Shown: piece by piece, positions 1 through 10,218 of the stretch
Numbering within the stretch: the first letter of the stretch is position 1
Layout of the letters: each line of letters begins with the position of its first letter
Source of the DNA: Phycisphaerae bacterium
Lineage (GTDB): Bacteria > Planctomycetota > Phycisphaerae > UBA1845
Assembly (NCBI GenBank): GCA_028289375.1
Contig: JANQQK010000069.1
Span: forward strand, 62,001 to 126,000
Length of the DNA: 64,000 nucleotides
Direction of reading: 5' to 3'
Notes under the pieces: model-generated
What the model was told of the DNA's origin: nothing
Database searches by the model: none
What the model saw: only the letters and a program-made list of their open reading frames with translations
Position numbers and translations under genes: made by a program

Positions 1-1
1 C

Positions 2-664
2 GATACGTCGTACACGGGTCAGCTTGCGGACTATCTGATTGATCACGAGTCGTCGCTGGTGCGTCGCAACACGGCGTTCATTCTGGGCATCCTCGGTGAA
101 CCGAAGGCGGTCAAGCTGCTGGCCCGCGCCGCGAAGGACCCGGATGAATTGGTCCAGCGCGACGCGGTTCACGCGTTGGCCAAGCTGGGCAATCCGGAGG
201 CCCTTCAGCAATTGACATTCGATGCCAGCTCCGGACTGGGATCGCGTCGCATCTCGGCGATCAACACGCTTGCCGGGCTGAAACGTCACGAACTGCTGGA
301 CACGTTCAAGTACAAGTTCACCGACGGGGAATACATCGAGACGCGTTTGGCGGGCGCTCGGGGGCTTGGTTTGCTTGGGTACAACAATGGGCTGATCTTC
401 GCGATTGAGCAGATGGAATTCAATTCGCCGCAGCAGGACGTCGCCAATGATTCGCCGCATGCGCAGACGGTTCGGGTGCGGCAGGCGGCAGCGTTGGCGC
501 TTGGCGGGATTGGTGATCCGCGTGCGCTGTGGACACTGAAGAATCATCTGGAAGAGCCGTTCGATCCACGCGTTCAATTGGCGGTGGCGGACGCGATTCT
601 GCAGATTCTGCATGCGGAGGATTCGCCTTTCGTGACCGATCGCGGGGACGGGCAGTACCCATGA
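2..664 (+). CDS. HEAT-repeat protein, 5' end outside the window
   Basis: The reading frame is open from base 2, so the gene begins upstream; a GTG at 59 is internal to the frame and probably not the start. About 220 residues are visible. They form repeated helical pairs with the Asp-Pro and Arg/Asp positions typical of HEAT/PBS-lyase repeats, for example the segments around DPDELVQRDAVHALAKLG, GDPRALWTL and DPRVQLAVADAIL. Such repeats are protein-binding scaffolds and no catalytic residues are seen. The stop codon overlaps the mreD start (ATGA), so the gene is translationally coupled to the cell-shape genes. Whether it takes part in the elongasome cannot be told from sequence alone. Confidence 0.8.
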   Translation, partial: DTSYTGQLADYLIDHESSLVRRNTAFILGILGEPKAVKLLARAAKDPDELVQRDAVHALAKLGNPEALQQLTFDASSGLGSRRISAINTLAGLKRHELLDTFKYKFTDGEYIETRLAGARGLGLLGYNNGLIFAIEQMEFNSPQQDVANDSPHAQTVRVRQAAALALGGIGDPRALWTLKNHLEEPFDPRVQLAVADAILQILHAEDSPFVTDRGDGQYP

Positions 665-1188
665 GATGGCTGACGTTTGCGGGCGTGATGTTCGTGGTGT
701 TGATCCTCCAGACGAGTATCGCGCGGGCATTTTCCATCGGGGAGATCACACCGGATTGGTTGATTGTGCTGGTGACGCTGGCGGGACTCTACAGCCGCCG
801 CAAGGATGCAATCATCGCAGGCTGCGTCGTGGGGGTCTGTGCGGATCTGCTGAGCATGGAACGGCTTGGCGTGATGACGTTGTGTCTGACGGTGGCGGCA
901 CTTGTGGGCAACAGCGTGCGTCATCTGGTTTTTCTCAAGAACGCGTTGACCCATTTCGTCGTGACCTTGATCGCTGCATTGGCGGTGCAGATGGTGTTGG
1001 CGATTCAGCACGCGTTGATGTACCACGGTCCGGCGGGATCGGATCTGGTGTACCACACGCTTGCAACAGCGGTGTGGTCGGCTGCGTGGGCGCCGCCGAT
1101 GGCGGCTGTGTTGCTGCGGATGAACTCGTTGTTGGGGTTGCATACCTCGCGTTACACGCATTCCCGGTTTGCATCCGTCGTGAGGTAA
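661..1188 (+). CDS. mreD: Rod-shape-determining protein MreD
   Basis: This is a 175-residue, strongly hydrophobic protein with about five membrane segments and no extensive soluble domain, which matches the usual size and shape of MreD. MreD is an inner-membrane component of the MreBCD elongasome that directs lateral wall synthesis. I chose the ATG at 661 because it overlaps the upstream stop as ATGA and gives a normal MreD N-terminus (MRWLTF...); an in-frame extension to 529 would overlap the HEAT gene. The assignment rests partly on context, because a PBP2-type transpeptidase and rodA follow directly. mreB and mreC are not in the window. Confidence 0.75.
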   Translation: MRWLTFAGVMFVVLILQTSIARAFSIGEITPDWLIVLVTLAGLYSRRKDAIIAGCVVGVCADLLSMERLGVMTLCLTVAALVGNSVRHLVFLKNALTHFVVTLIAALAVQMVLAIQHALMYHGPAGSDLVYHTLATAVWSAAWAPPMAAVLLRMNSLLGLHTSRYTHSRFASVVR

Positions 1189-1189
1189 C

Positions 1190-3325
1190 GTGTTTGAACG
1201 ACGGTTGAAACAGCTGGCCTTTCTGTTCGTCGTGGTTCTCGCCGTCATCTCTCTGCGCCTTGTCGATCTCCAGGTAATCCACGCCGATGACTACCGCGAG
1301 CAGGCACAATCCGCCCTGCTGCGACCGGCCAAGACATTGGAGCCTATTCGCGGTCGGATTCTGGATCGATTTGGAACACCGCTTGCGGCGGATGAGCCGT
1401 CCTGGCAGATCAGCGTGGACTACTCGGTGCTGTCGGGTGTTGCGCTTGAGAAGGGTCGCGTGTCCCGAGATTCGGTCGATGCTCTGTGGCCAATGCTGGC
1501 TGACTTTTCGGGTGAGGACGTTCTCGAACTGCATGAACGGGCTGATCGCATCGTTAAGCGGATCACGCTTTGGCGGGAAAAGATCAGTGCATACCATGGC
1601 TATGACATTACGCTGCGCGAGGAGCGTCAGCCACACCCGCTTGTGACGGGGCTTGATGATCAGCAGCAGATTGACGCGCGGCTGCGTTTTGCGTCGTTTC
1701 CGTTCGTGGAGATTGAGCACGGTGTGCATCGGCATTACGCATCGCATCCTGCGTTTCCGCACATTCTTGGTCGCGTGGGAGCTGTGAGCGCCGAGCATCT
1801 GGATGACGATCCGTTTTCGGCGGATGATTTCAAGCGTTATCTCCCGACTGATTCGATTGGGATCATGGGCGTCGAGCATTTGGCTGAGGCGTCGCTGCGC
1901 GGCAGTCGCGGTGTGATTCAGCATGATCGCCGCCGCAAGACGACGCGTCATCTCGAGCCCAGTCATGGTCAGGACGCGGCGATCACGATTCGGTGTGATC
2001 TTCAGACGGCGATGTACGAATTGCTCGAACGACGCGTGCCGGAATTGCTTCCCAATGACTGGACGGGGGCGTCGGCGGTGGTGGTCGATGTCGAAACGCG
2101 CGAGATTCTGAGCCTCGTGTCGTTTCCGGGATACGACGCCAACCGATTCAATCGCGATTACAGCGCATTGCGGGATGACATGCGTCATACGCCGCTGCGA
2201 TTTCGCGCGGTCGCAAACGGGTATGAGCCTGGTTCGATCATGAAGCCGATGACGTGTCTGGCGGGTCTGGATTCCGGGCGGATCGGCGTGAACTCACTGA
2301 TTGATTGCGACGGGTATTTCGATCGTGAGCGGTTCGAAAACAGTTTTCGATGCTGGAAGATCAGTGGGACGAGTCGGCGAATGGCGCATGGCGGCATCAA
2401 TGCGGCCGAAGCGATCACGGGCAGTTGCAACGTGTTCATGTATGAACTTGGCAACCGCCTCGGTGTCGGCACGTTGACCAACTACTACGAGATGGCAGGT
2501 CTCGGTAAGCCGACGGGGACGGGTCTTCGTGAAGAACGCTGGGGCATCAATCCGACGCCGAGTTGGCTGAACAGTGAACGAAACATGCGTGTCACGCCGG
2601 GTATTGCCTGGAACCTCGCGATTGGACAGGGACAGGTGATTGTGACGCCCGTGCAGGCGGCGAATCTGATGGCTGTTTATGCGAGCGGGGTTCGTCGGGA
2701 ATTGACGTTGATCGCCGGTGACGATGGTCGACCGATTTACGAACTGCCGGGGACGGCTGCGGAGTGGCAGGCTGTGCGGGACGGCATTTTCGGTGTGACC
2801 AATTCACCGGATGGGACGGCCTACAAACGGGCACATTGGACGAATGACCGGTACGCGCTTTGCGGCAAGACAGGCAGCGCGACGACGCGTCCGGCACCGA
2901 TTTCGTACAAAATCAAATACACCGACGCGATGAACGTGGAGCATGTGAGGATCTTTCCGGCCAAGATTCGCAAGAATGCCATCAAGCGTCTGGTCCGCGA
3001 GGTTCCGGATGCGGCGTTCGATCCGGATAAGGACGTCAGCGTACACGAGGTGTTTCCCGCTCCGACGGATGATCCTGACGATCGGCATGCACATGCGTGG
3101 TTCGCCGGTTATCTTCAGCGGATCACGTCGCGCGGGCGGCAGATTCGCGGCGAGACGCCGAAGATCGCATTTGCGGTCCTCGTGGAATACGGCGGCAGTG
3201 GTGGGCAGGTTGCGGGGCCGGTCGCGAAGGATGTGGCCAAGCTGATCTGCGACATCCTTGGCCCTGATCTCGATCCCGACCATCCGCCTGCGCAGGATTA
3301 CCCATGCAACGTCGGCATTTCCTAG
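1190..3325 (+). CDS. mrdA: Penicillin-binding protein 2 (elongasome transpeptidase)
   Basis: The protein has 711 residues, one N-terminal membrane anchor (about residues 8-28), a PBP dimerisation region and a C-terminal transpeptidase domain. All three active-site motifs are present: S-x-x-K with Ser349 and Lys352, S-x-N as Ser412-Cys-Asn414, and K-T-G at 560-562. It cross-links peptidoglycan in the periplasm. The GTG at 1190 starts one base after the mreD stop, so coupling is likely. The position between mreD and rodA points to the elongation-specific PBP2 rather than the divisome FtsI. About 55 residues after KTG are charged and look like an insertion. The 3' end overlaps rodA by 22 bases. 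Confidence 0.88.
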   Translation: MFERRLKQLAFLFVVVLAVISLRLVDLQVIHADDYREQAQSALLRPAKTLEPIRGRILDRFGTPLAADEPSWQISVDYSVLSGVALEKGRVSRDSVDALWPMLADFSGEDVLELHERADRIVKRITLWREKISAYHGYDITLREERQPHPLVTGLDDQQQIDARLRFASFPFVEIEHGVHRHYASHPAFPHILGRVGAVSAEHLDDDPFSADDFKRYLPTDSIGIMGVEHLAEASLRGSRGVIQHDRRRKTTRHLEPSHGQDAAITIRCDLQTAMYELLERRVPELLPNDWTGASAVVVDVETREILSLVSFPGYDANRFNRDYSALRDDMRHTPLRFRAVANGYEPGSIMKPMTCLAGLDSGRIGVNSLIDCDGYFDRERFENSFRCWKISGTSRRMAHGGINAAEAITGSCNVFMYELGNRLGVGTLTNYYEMAGLGKPTGTGLREERWGINPTPSWLNSERNMRVTPGIAWNLAIGQGQVIVTPVQAANLMAVYASGVRRELTLIAGDDGRPIYELPGTAAEWQAVRDGIFGVTNSPDGTAYKRAHWTNDRYALCGKTGSATTRPAPISYKIKYTDAMNVEHVRIFPAKIRKNAIKRLVREVPDAAFDPDKDVSVHEVFPAPTDDPDDRHAHAWFAGYLQRITSRGRQIRGETPKIAFAVLVEYGGSGGQVAGPVAKDVAKLICDILGPDLDPDHPPAQDYPCNVGIS

Positions 3326-4572
3326 GCAATCCTGCGGTCGCCATCCTCTTTGCGGTGACGGTTCTGTACCTGATCGGATTGCTGTGCATCTACGCCACCG
3401 AATTCACGCAGACGGGACGTCCGATCAATACGATCAAGCAGATCGTGTTCGCCATCGTGGGGTTGGGCGTGGTCGTTGTGGTGCGGGGACTGGGCTATGC
3501 GTGGTTCGCGCGGAATGGGTATCTGATCTTCGTATCCGGCGTGGTGCTGCTGATACCACTGACGCTTGCACGTTATGTGTCGTTTGGTGATCTGATTCCG
3601 AATCGTCGCGGCGCATACCGGTGGATCAACTTGCCGGGTTTCCAGTTGCAACCGTCCGAGGCGATGAAAATCGCGTACATTGTCGGGCTGGCGTGCTACT
3701 TGCGCTACCGGGAGAACTATCGAACGTTTCGTGGTCTGATTGTTCCGATTGCTGCATCGTTCGTCCCACTCGTGCTGATTCTGCTCGAGCCGGACCTGGG
3801 GACGGTGCTGCTGATGATGCCGGTCCTGGCCATCATGCTCTACGCTGCGGGTGCGCGGGGCAAACACTTTGCCTTGTTGGCCGCCGTGGGGTTGATCAGT
3901 GCGCCCGTTCTTTTTTTCCAGTTGCAGCCATATCAGCGCCTTCGGATTTTCGGCGTCGCGCTGCAATCGAACACGCTGCGTCAGCGGCTGATTGATGAGC
4001 CGGAGAAGTTCGCATTTCTCGGTACGAAGCGTCAGGCGATGGAGTGGGAGGTCGGTGCGGGCATGCAGCTTGTGCGTTCGAAGGCGGCGCTCGGGTCGGG
4101 GGGTGTTCTTGGGCAGGGCTGGGGCAATGGGACTTACGTTGAATTCGACCTGCTGCCGGACGAGCACAATGACTTCATCTTCGCGATCATTGGACATCAA
4201 TGGGGGATGGTCGGATGTCTGGCTGTGTTGGCGTGTTACCTGATCATCATTTTGGCGGGCATTGAATTGGCGGCTGCAACGCATGATCCGTTTGCGCGTC
4301 TGCTTGCGGTCGGGGTGGTCGCGCTCATGGCGACACAGGTGACGATCAACGTGGGCATGACGATCGGGTTGATGCCGGTAACGGGGATGACGCTGCCGTT
4401 TGTCAGTTACGGGGGGAGCAGCTTGCTGACCAATTGCGCCGCCATCGGGCTGCTGCTTAGCGTTGCCCGCCGCAAACCGTACATGCTCAGCAAGCAGCCA
4501 TTCGAGTTTGAGGAGTCGATTGGCCGGGACGTGCCTGTGCGACCGACGCCTTCTTACCGCAAGTCAATCTGA
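3304..4572 (+). CDS. rodA: Peptidoglycan glycosyltransferase RodA (SEDS family)
   Basis: This 422-residue polytopic membrane protein has the SEDS family pattern. The large extracytoplasmic loop carries the H-x-D-F-I-F motif, with Asp290 at the position of the catalytic Asp known for RodA. The conserved PVTGMTLPFVSYGGSS segment lies near the C-terminus. RodA polymerises lipid II into glycan strands and works with the PBP2 encoded just upstream, whose gene it overlaps by 22 bases. FtsW is the main alternative, but the mreD-PBP2 context favours RodA. The gene ends 11 bases from a convergent minus-strand gene, and I see no clear terminator between them. Confidence 0.9.
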   Translation: MQRRHFLGNPAVAILFAVTVLYLIGLLCIYATEFTQTGRPINTIKQIVFAIVGLGVVVVVRGLGYAWFARNGYLIFVSGVVLLIPLTLARYVSFGDLIPNRRGAYRWINLPGFQLQPSEAMKIAYIVGLACYLRYRENYRTFRGLIVPIAASFVPLVLILLEPDLGTVLLMMPVLAIMLYAAGARGKHFALLAAVGLISAPVLFFQLQPYQRLRIFGVALQSNTLRQRLIDEPEKFAFLGTKRQAMEWEVGAGMQLVRSKAALGSGGVLGQGWGNGTYVEFDLLPDEHNDFIFAIIGHQWGMVGCLAVLACYLIIILAGIELAAATHDPFARLLAVGVVALMATQVTINVGMTIGLMPVTGMTLPFVSYGGSSLLTNCAAIGLLLSVARRKPYMLSKQPFEFEESIGRDVPVRPTPSYRKSI

Positions 4573-4583
4573 ACTGCCGATTT

Positions 4584-7500
4584 CTACGGCATGATCGTCA
4601 GCGAATAGAGAATGCCGTAGTCGTCGAGGTCGACGTCACCATCGTTGTCGAGATCACCGTCTGCGTCCTTGATGCATCCGCCGGATGGTGGAGCATCCGG
4701 GCCTGCGAAACAGGTCTGGAAGGCGCCGTAGTCGAGCACGTCGAGGTTGCCGCTTTCGTCGATGTCGCCGAACAGCGGGGCATAGAGACGGACTTCGGTG
4801 GCGTCGTAGTCAAGCTCGAACTGCGGTGGGATGGTCACGGTATCGAAGGTGCCCTGAATGTTGGCGGCGGTCAGAATGACGAAGCCATCTCCGTCTTGCG
4901 GTGTGTACCCGTCGATCGTTGTCACGTTCAGTGTTCCGCCCAGGGTAACGTGGTCGAGGACTTCCAACTGGTCGTGTTGGCCTCCGTTGCCGATCTCGAT
5001 GTCGAGCACGCCCGCGTTTGACTGGTTGTAGTCGCCGCCGACGAACAGTGTTCCGGTTGATGAACCCGGTGACACGGTCGAACCTGTGTTGTTGAGGTCG
5101 AATGGCGTGTTGGCGGTGATCGATCCTGATCCGGTCAGGGTGCCGCCGTTGAATTCCATGGGTGGGATACTGGGGTTGCTCCACCAGAGCGCGACGTCGC
5201 CGCCGTTGAGATGCAGCGTGCCGTCTGTCTGCGTGTACTGCTGGCGAAATTCGAGGGTTCCGGATTGAACGTCAACGAGTCCTGCGTTGACGACCGGTGC
5301 GGACAGGCGTGTGAACCCGTCCGTGCCTGATTTGAGAATCGTTCCGGCGTTGTTGATCGGTGTGTTTGGTGCGCCGCTGATCAGCGTCCCGTCGATGGCG
5401 AGATCAAGCACGCCGGTCGACGTGTTGTTGAGGACGGCCTCCTGCGTTAGTTGGATGCCACCCTCAAATGTCAACGTGCCGGCGTTGTTCATCGTGCGCT
5501 GATCGACCTGTTTCGCGCCGCCACTGGGGCGCACCACAGTGTCGCCCAGCAGGTTGACCTCGCCCGGGTCGCGGAAAGACGACAGGCCCCAGTCAAAGGA
5601 GTTGTTGACCGTAAGGTCGCTCGTTCCTCGGAACGTGCCGTTGTTGGTGATCAAGTCATCGACAAATACCGGGTCGCCGCTGCCGAATTCAGCGTTGCCA
5701 ATGTTGAACAGGTTTTGGCCGAGCTGAAGTGTGTCAATTTGAATCGGACCACCAACCACCGCATCGAAGACGATCTGGCCGCGCTCAATTAGAACTTCAG
5801 GTCCGTAGCTTTGCACCTGTGCTTCGTCCGTGAACGTCAGACGCTGACCATTGGTGTAGGTTTGCGACGAGCGAATGTTGACCGCGCCCCGCACGAAATT
5901 CTCAACCGGGCTTCCGAGGTTGGCCACGAACCGATCAACGTCAATCGACGACGATGTCGTGAACTCATGCCCCCCGCCTGACAGTCTGAACTCCGCACCA
6001 TCGGCTCCGCTGATTGCTCCGGAGAAGGTTCCCCCGTTGCTGTGTATCCAAAGCTCGCCCGCCTCGATGTCGATTGAACCGGAAACCGACATGGCGGCGT
6101 CGATCTGTGTCAGTCCTGGGGCTGACTTCGTCAGTGCGCCGTCGACGATGAAATCACTTGTCGTGCACTGGAACATCAACGCCCCCGCGCCCTGATGGTC
6201 CCATGTGGCGTCCGCCGACAATTCGATCGTTGAATCCCCGGATGGACAGGCAAACCGCCCGTCAGAGGTCGTCGCTCCTCCGAGCACAAGCCGATGAGCG
6301 TTGATCTGTGTGACGCTCGACTGTGTCATGCCGCCGTTGGCGTACGTCGTTCCAGCGCCGCGCAATCTCGGCGTGCTGCTGTTGGTCGAGCCAGTCCAAT
6401 AGAACCGCCCGTCGATGTCGAGTCGATCCTCGATCTGCAGGTTCGCGAATCCGCCGCCGTACGTGAAATCGCCACGAATCCAACTGCGTTCGTTGAGGGT
6501 CAGATCCGCCGTGGGGTCTCCGTTGCCGACCATCTGGAAATTGTCCTCGACGGCGAGGATGTCGATGACGTGCGTCCCCTCCGACAGGGTAAGTGTCACA
6601 TTTCCCGGACCATCAACACAGACATCCGAGCCGCCCGTCGGAAGCAACTCCTCTGTCCACTGCAATACGTCAGACCAATCGCCTGAAGCGACTTCCCAGT
6701 TGAAGATCACTTCACACTCATCGGGAACGCCGGATTCGTTGCAATCCTCGCTCGTGCCATCAGCCAGGTCGCATTCATCCGGGGCGAGGTTGGTGTTGCA
6801 GTCTTCACTCAAGCCGCAATCGGCGAACTGCGAGCAGAAGAATCCCACGTCGCAGCCTTCATAGGATGCGTCGCCGCAGGTGGTGTCGCAGATGTCAAGA
6901 ATCCCGGAGTTGTTGCAGTCCTGCACTTCGAACGGGCCGAACGTGGCGAAGCCGTCGCTCACGTTGCCGCCGCAGTCACGCGTGCGGATGCTGAAATAGT
7001 ATTCACCAAGATCGAAGAACTCCGCCGCCGCGGGCTGACAGCCAATGGTGAACAGATCCTCCGATAGTCCGTCAGGCTGGACACCGCCCGGGCTTGTCGA
7101 CCACTCGTAGCTGTAGGAGCAGGCGCCGCGTCCTTCGTCGGGTGCGTGATCCCATCCGACGTACACGCACGGCAAGTGACCGCCGACGCCAAGCGGGTGT
7201 GTCGGCGAATCCAGCACCTGAACAACATTCGGTGGCGTATTGTCATCGGGGTAGAAATCGACGAAGTCCGTCGAGATGGCAGCCGCGGTCGGATAGAGAA
7301 GCGGCGCGTGCTCGGGATGGGTGATGACGAAAAAGTTGATGAACTGTTCCATCGTCGTCGGAGAAGCGTTGACGACCGTGTCGAAGATTTCGTCCACTCC
7401 CAGACAAAGCGAATCCCAGCGGTCGGCGATGATGTTGAAGTCCTGCGTGTCATCCTCGATGTCGCGAAGCAAGGCGCCGACGAATCCTTCCGTGAACAAG

Positions 7501-8900
7501 GGAATGCCGAATTCATCGTCCTGGCAACATTCGCGCACGTTCTCTTGCGAACGGAAGTAGAGCGGCTCGAACGGTGTTCCATCGAAGTTGACGTAATCCG
7601 TGGTCAGCGACCGTGTGTAGACATCCGCCAGCCAGTTGGGCCAGCCTTCATTGAACGCATCTGTTTGATTTTCCGGACACCAGATGCAGTGCCCTTCGTC
7701 TTCGCAGTCGGACCCGCTCGTGCAGGGCACTTCGCCATCACAATAGCCGTTGCAATAATCCGGGCTGGTGTTGACCGCGAACATGTTGAAGAAGTGATGG
7801 CCATACTCGTGTGAGATGGTGGTCTCGCGCCACTGCCCCGCAGGACGCATGTGGATTTCCTCGGTGAAGGATTCGTAGAAGCCACCCGCGTTGCCGCCGC
7901 TGCTTTCAGGCCATTCGACCTGCACCTTGGGAACGTTGTATCCGGTGTTGTCCAGAATGAAGCGATGCGTGCGGATGATGTTGCTGTAGATGTGCAGCGC
8001 CGGCATTTCCTCTTCGGGGACGGACCATGTGCCGAAGTCGTACGTGCTGCCCGTGAAGTTGAGCACTTCCGGCGTTTCCCATTCGTATGTGTCTTCGGTC
8101 AGGCTGTTGTCGGTGACGTCGACCTCCGGGCGATCCGTTTCGAATTCGAGGATCAGGTCGGGATCGTCACAACCCGTGATATCGCAGTCGTCCCAGCTGA
8201 TCATCCCAGAGTCGAAGAAACCGAGTGGATTTGTGACGCCGCTCCAAATGGTCTCCGTGCCGACCGGGTCGCAATCGACCACGCGGACCAGCAGGCGATC
8301 GACGCCGAGCGTCATGGGTTCCACGTCGAGCACGCCGTCTTCGTCGCGGTCGATGCCCGGTCGGTCATAAACGATGCGACCCATGAAGCGGAGCTGAATG
8401 GCGTCGCCGCTGGCGGATGGTTCGGTCGAAACGTCTGTGTTCGTGATGCCCAACTGTTGCGCGACGCCATCGGTGCCAACGCGAACGGCTGATCGTCGAT
8501 GCTCTCGTCTTTTGAAATGGTTCGGGCCGACGACGTATCTCTGTTCGACCTTTCGTCCGTCGATGGTCATTGCAATGATCAGCGGGGCGTTGGCGTCGGT
8601 TGGCTGAGCCGAAAACGGCACCTCGATCGTGCCGGGTTGGAAAATCTGCCAGGGTTCGGGCCATTCGACCTGATCGAAGAGCCAGCCTTCTCCCGAGAGC
8701 GCGAAGTCGCCGAGTGTGCCGGATTCGAATAGGCGTATGACGAGCGTCCCCTCATAGGGTTCGCCGGCAACAGCCATCCGCGTTTCAGGGGACATCTTGA
8801 TCTCGATTGGCGGTCCGACCGTCGCGTGGGTGTGCGTGGTCAGGGTGAGTATGGCCAGCAGCAATGCCGTCGGTGGCCGACGCAGCATGGAAATTCGCAT
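4584..8900 (-). CDS. Giant secreted protein with HExxH site and dockerin-like C-terminus
   Basis: This 1438-residue protein starts with a Sec signal peptide (cleavage probably after THTHA, about residue 26). An H-E-x-x-H site lies at residues 364-368, and an N-E-G-W segment (Glu418) could supply the third zinc ligand, as in gluzincin peptidases; a Cys-rich stretch separates them. Residues about 660-730 hold repeats of the DCN..G.PDEC type seen in planctomycete secreted proteins. They are followed by about 600 residues rich in Gly, Asn and Thr that look like a beta-solenoid. The last 60 residues carry two D-x-[DN]-x-[DN]-G motifs resembling a dockerin. Peptidase activity is inferred. The ATG at 8900 has only a weak ribosome-binding site; 8888 is an alternative. 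Confidence 0.75.
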   Translation of the reverse strand: MRISMLRRPPTALLLAILTLTTHTHATVGPPIEIKMSPETRMAVAGEPYEGTLVIRLFESGTLGDFALSGEGWLFDQVEWPEPWQIFQPGTIEVPFSAQPTDANAPLIIAMTIDGRKVEQRYVVGPNHFKRREHRRSAVRVGTDGVAQQLGITNTDVSTEPSASGDAIQLRFMGRIVYDRPGIDRDEDGVLDVEPMTLGVDRLLVRVVDCDPVGTETIWSGVTNPLGFFDSGMISWDDCDITGCDDPDLILEFETDRPEVDVTDNSLTEDTYEWETPEVLNFTGSTYDFGTWSVPEEEMPALHIYSNIIRTHRFILDNTGYNVPKVQVEWPESSGGNAGGFYESFTEEIHMRPAGQWRETTISHEYGHHFFNMFAVNTSPDYCNGYCDGEVPCTSGSDCEDEGHCIWCPENQTDAFNEGWPNWLADVYTRSLTTDYVNFDGTPFEPLYFRSQENVRECCQDDEFGIPLFTEGFVGALLRDIEDDTQDFNIIADRWDSLCLGVDEIFDTVVNASPTTMEQFINFFVITHPEHAPLLYPTAAAISTDFVDFYPDDNTPPNVVQVLDSPTHPLGVGGHLPCVYVGWDHAPDEGRGACSYSYEWSTSPGGVQPDGLSEDLFTIGCQPAAAEFFDLGEYYFSIRTRDCGGNVSDGFATFGPFEVQDCNNSGILDICDTTCGDASYEGCDVGFFCSQFADCGLSEDCNTNLAPDECDLADGTSEDCNESGVPDECEVIFNWEVASGDWSDVLQWTEELLPTGGSDVCVDGPGNVTLTLSEGTHVIDILAVEDNFQMVGNGDPTADLTLNERSWIRGDFTYGGGFANLQIEDRLDIDGRFYWTGSTNSSTPRLRGAGTTYANGGMTQSSVTQINAHRLVLGGATTSDGRFACPSGDSTIELSADATWDHQGAGALMFQCTTSDFIVDGALTKSAPGLTQIDAAMSVSGSIDIEAGELWIHSNGGTFSGAISGADGAEFRLSGGGHEFTTSSSIDVDRFVANLGSPVENFVRGAVNIRSSQTYTNGQRLTFTDEAQVQSYGPEVLIERGQIVFDAVVGGPIQIDTLQLGQNLFNIGNAEFGSGDPVFVDDLITNNGTFRGTSDLTVNNSFDWGLSSFRDPGEVNLLGDTVVRPSGGAKQVDQRTMNNAGTLTFEGGIQLTQEAVLNNTSTGVLDLAIDGTLISGAPNTPINNAGTILKSGTDGFTRLSAPVVNAGLVDVQSGTLEFRQQYTQTDGTLHLNGGDVALWWSNPSIPPMEFNGGTLTGSGSITANTPFDLNNTGSTVSPGSSTGTLFVGGDYNQSNAGVLDIEIGNGGQHDQLEVLDHVTLGGTLNVTTIDGYTPQDGDGFVILTAANIQGTFDTVTIPPQFELDYDATEVRLYAPLFGDIDESGNLDVLDYGAFQTCFAGPDAPPSGGCIKDADGDLDNDGDVDLDDYGILYSLTIMP

Positions 8901-9055
8901 TGATTGTCTCGCTAAAGGATTCCCCGCAGCCAGTGCTGAGGGCGCAGAGGACTCAAATCCCCTCCAGGACCGCCCTCTATGGGCGCGTCATCTGCCCTGT
9001 ATACGTAGGTTAGCTGAAAGTTATGCCACGGCGAAGCAGATTTCGGCGAAGTCCG

Positions 9056-10072
9056 CTAACTGGTGCCGATCGGGCTTTTCGCGAGGACGTCGGCGATCTG
9101 AACGGCGTTCAGGGCTGCCCCCTTGCGGAGTTGATCGCCACTGATGAAAAGTTCGATCCCGCGACCGTCGGGCTGCGACATGTCCTGCCGGATTCGGCCT
9201 ACGAGCATTTCGTCCTTGCCGCTGGCGTCGATCGGCATGGGGAAATAGTTGTTCTCGCGATCGTCCACGACGCGAACGCCAGGGGCGGCATCGAGCACGG
9301 CTCGCACCTCGTCGGGGGTGGCGGCATTGGCGAGCGTCAGGTTGATCGATTCGCTGTGGGCACGGGGGACGGGGACGCGGACGCAGGTGGCTGAAATGCG
9401 CAAGCCATTGTCATGCAGTATTTTGCGCGACTCGTTGACCATCTTGCGTTCTTCTTCGTTGTATCCCGATTCGTCGATGCCGCTGTTGTGGTTGAAGATA
9501 TTGAACGCGGCTTGATGCGGTAAGACGTTGGCAGTGATGGGGTTACCATCGAGAAGGTCTCGCGATTGCTGCTCGAGTTCCAGCATCGCCTGTCGCCCTG
9601 CCCCGCTCGACGCCTGATACGTGCTGCAGACGATCCGCTCGACGCCGAATGCGCGGTAGATCGGCGCGACGGCCATCAGCATGATGATGGTCGAGCAATT
9701 CGGATTGGCGATGATGCCTTTGTGCGTGAAGACGTCGTCCGGGTTCACTTCGGGGACGACCAGTGGCACGTCCGGGTCCATGCGATAGGCCGACGAGTTG
9801 TCGATGACGACGGCGCCGGATTTGACGGCGTGCGGTGCGTATTCCCTGCTGCGACCACCGCCGGCAGAGAAGAAAGCCACATCGATGCCGTCGAATGATT
9901 CAGCCGTCATCTCTGCGACGGTCAGTTCGGTACCGCGATAGGCGATCTTCTTGCCCGCAGACCGTGCCGACGCGAGCAGCCGCAGCTGTCCCGCATCGAT
10001 CCCGCGATTGGCCAAAATCGCCAAGAATTCGTCACCTACCGCACCTGTCGCACCCGCAATGGCGAACTTCAC
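9056..10072 (-). CDS. asd: Aspartate-semialdehyde dehydrogenase
   Basis: The 338-residue protein reduces aspartyl-4-phosphate to aspartate semialdehyde with NADPH, on the route to lysine/diaminopimelate, threonine and methionine. The N-terminus has the dinucleotide-binding GATGAVG motif. The catalytic Cys126 lies in NPNCST, and the catalytic His239 lies in RAHSES. Length and motif spacing match the family. The gene is transcribed away from the ATP synthase operon and shares a 256-base divergent intergenic region with it. The 155 bases downstream contain an imperfect GAGGGCG/CGCCCTC hairpin (8938-8977) without a clear T tract. Confidence 0.95.
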   Translation of the reverse strand: MKFAIAGATGAVGDEFLAILANRGIDAGQLRLLASARSAGKKIAYRGTELTVAEMTAESFDGIDVAFFSAGGGRSREYAPHAVKSGAVVIDNSSAYRMDPDVPLVVPEVNPDDVFTHKGIIANPNCSTIIMLMAVAPIYRAFGVERIVCSTYQASSGAGRQAMLELEQQSRDLLDGNPITANVLPHQAAFNIFNHNSGIDESGYNEEERKMVNESRKILHDNGLRISATCVRVPVPRAHSESINLTLANAATPDEVRAVLDAAPGVRVVDDRENNYFPMPIDASGKDEMLVGRIRQDMSQPDGRGIELFISGDQLRKGAALNAVQIADVLAKSPIGTS

Positions 10073-10218
10073 GATCGCACTCCTTCACAGCCTACAGACA
10101 ACAACTTTTGGACCCGGTATCAACCCCATTCATCGGCACAACGCGTTCAATCGTCACGCCTCGAATGGGACATGGTATCTGATCTTGAAAATTCTGACCA
10201 TCGGTTCGCTGCGGTCCC

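Noticed and set aside
8938..8977. tRNA-like fragment (GGACTCAAATCC with flanking complementary bases)
   Set aside because: The arms do not fold into a cloverleaf: the stem next to the loop has mismatches, and no acceptor or D arm is present. It is more simply an imperfect hairpin.
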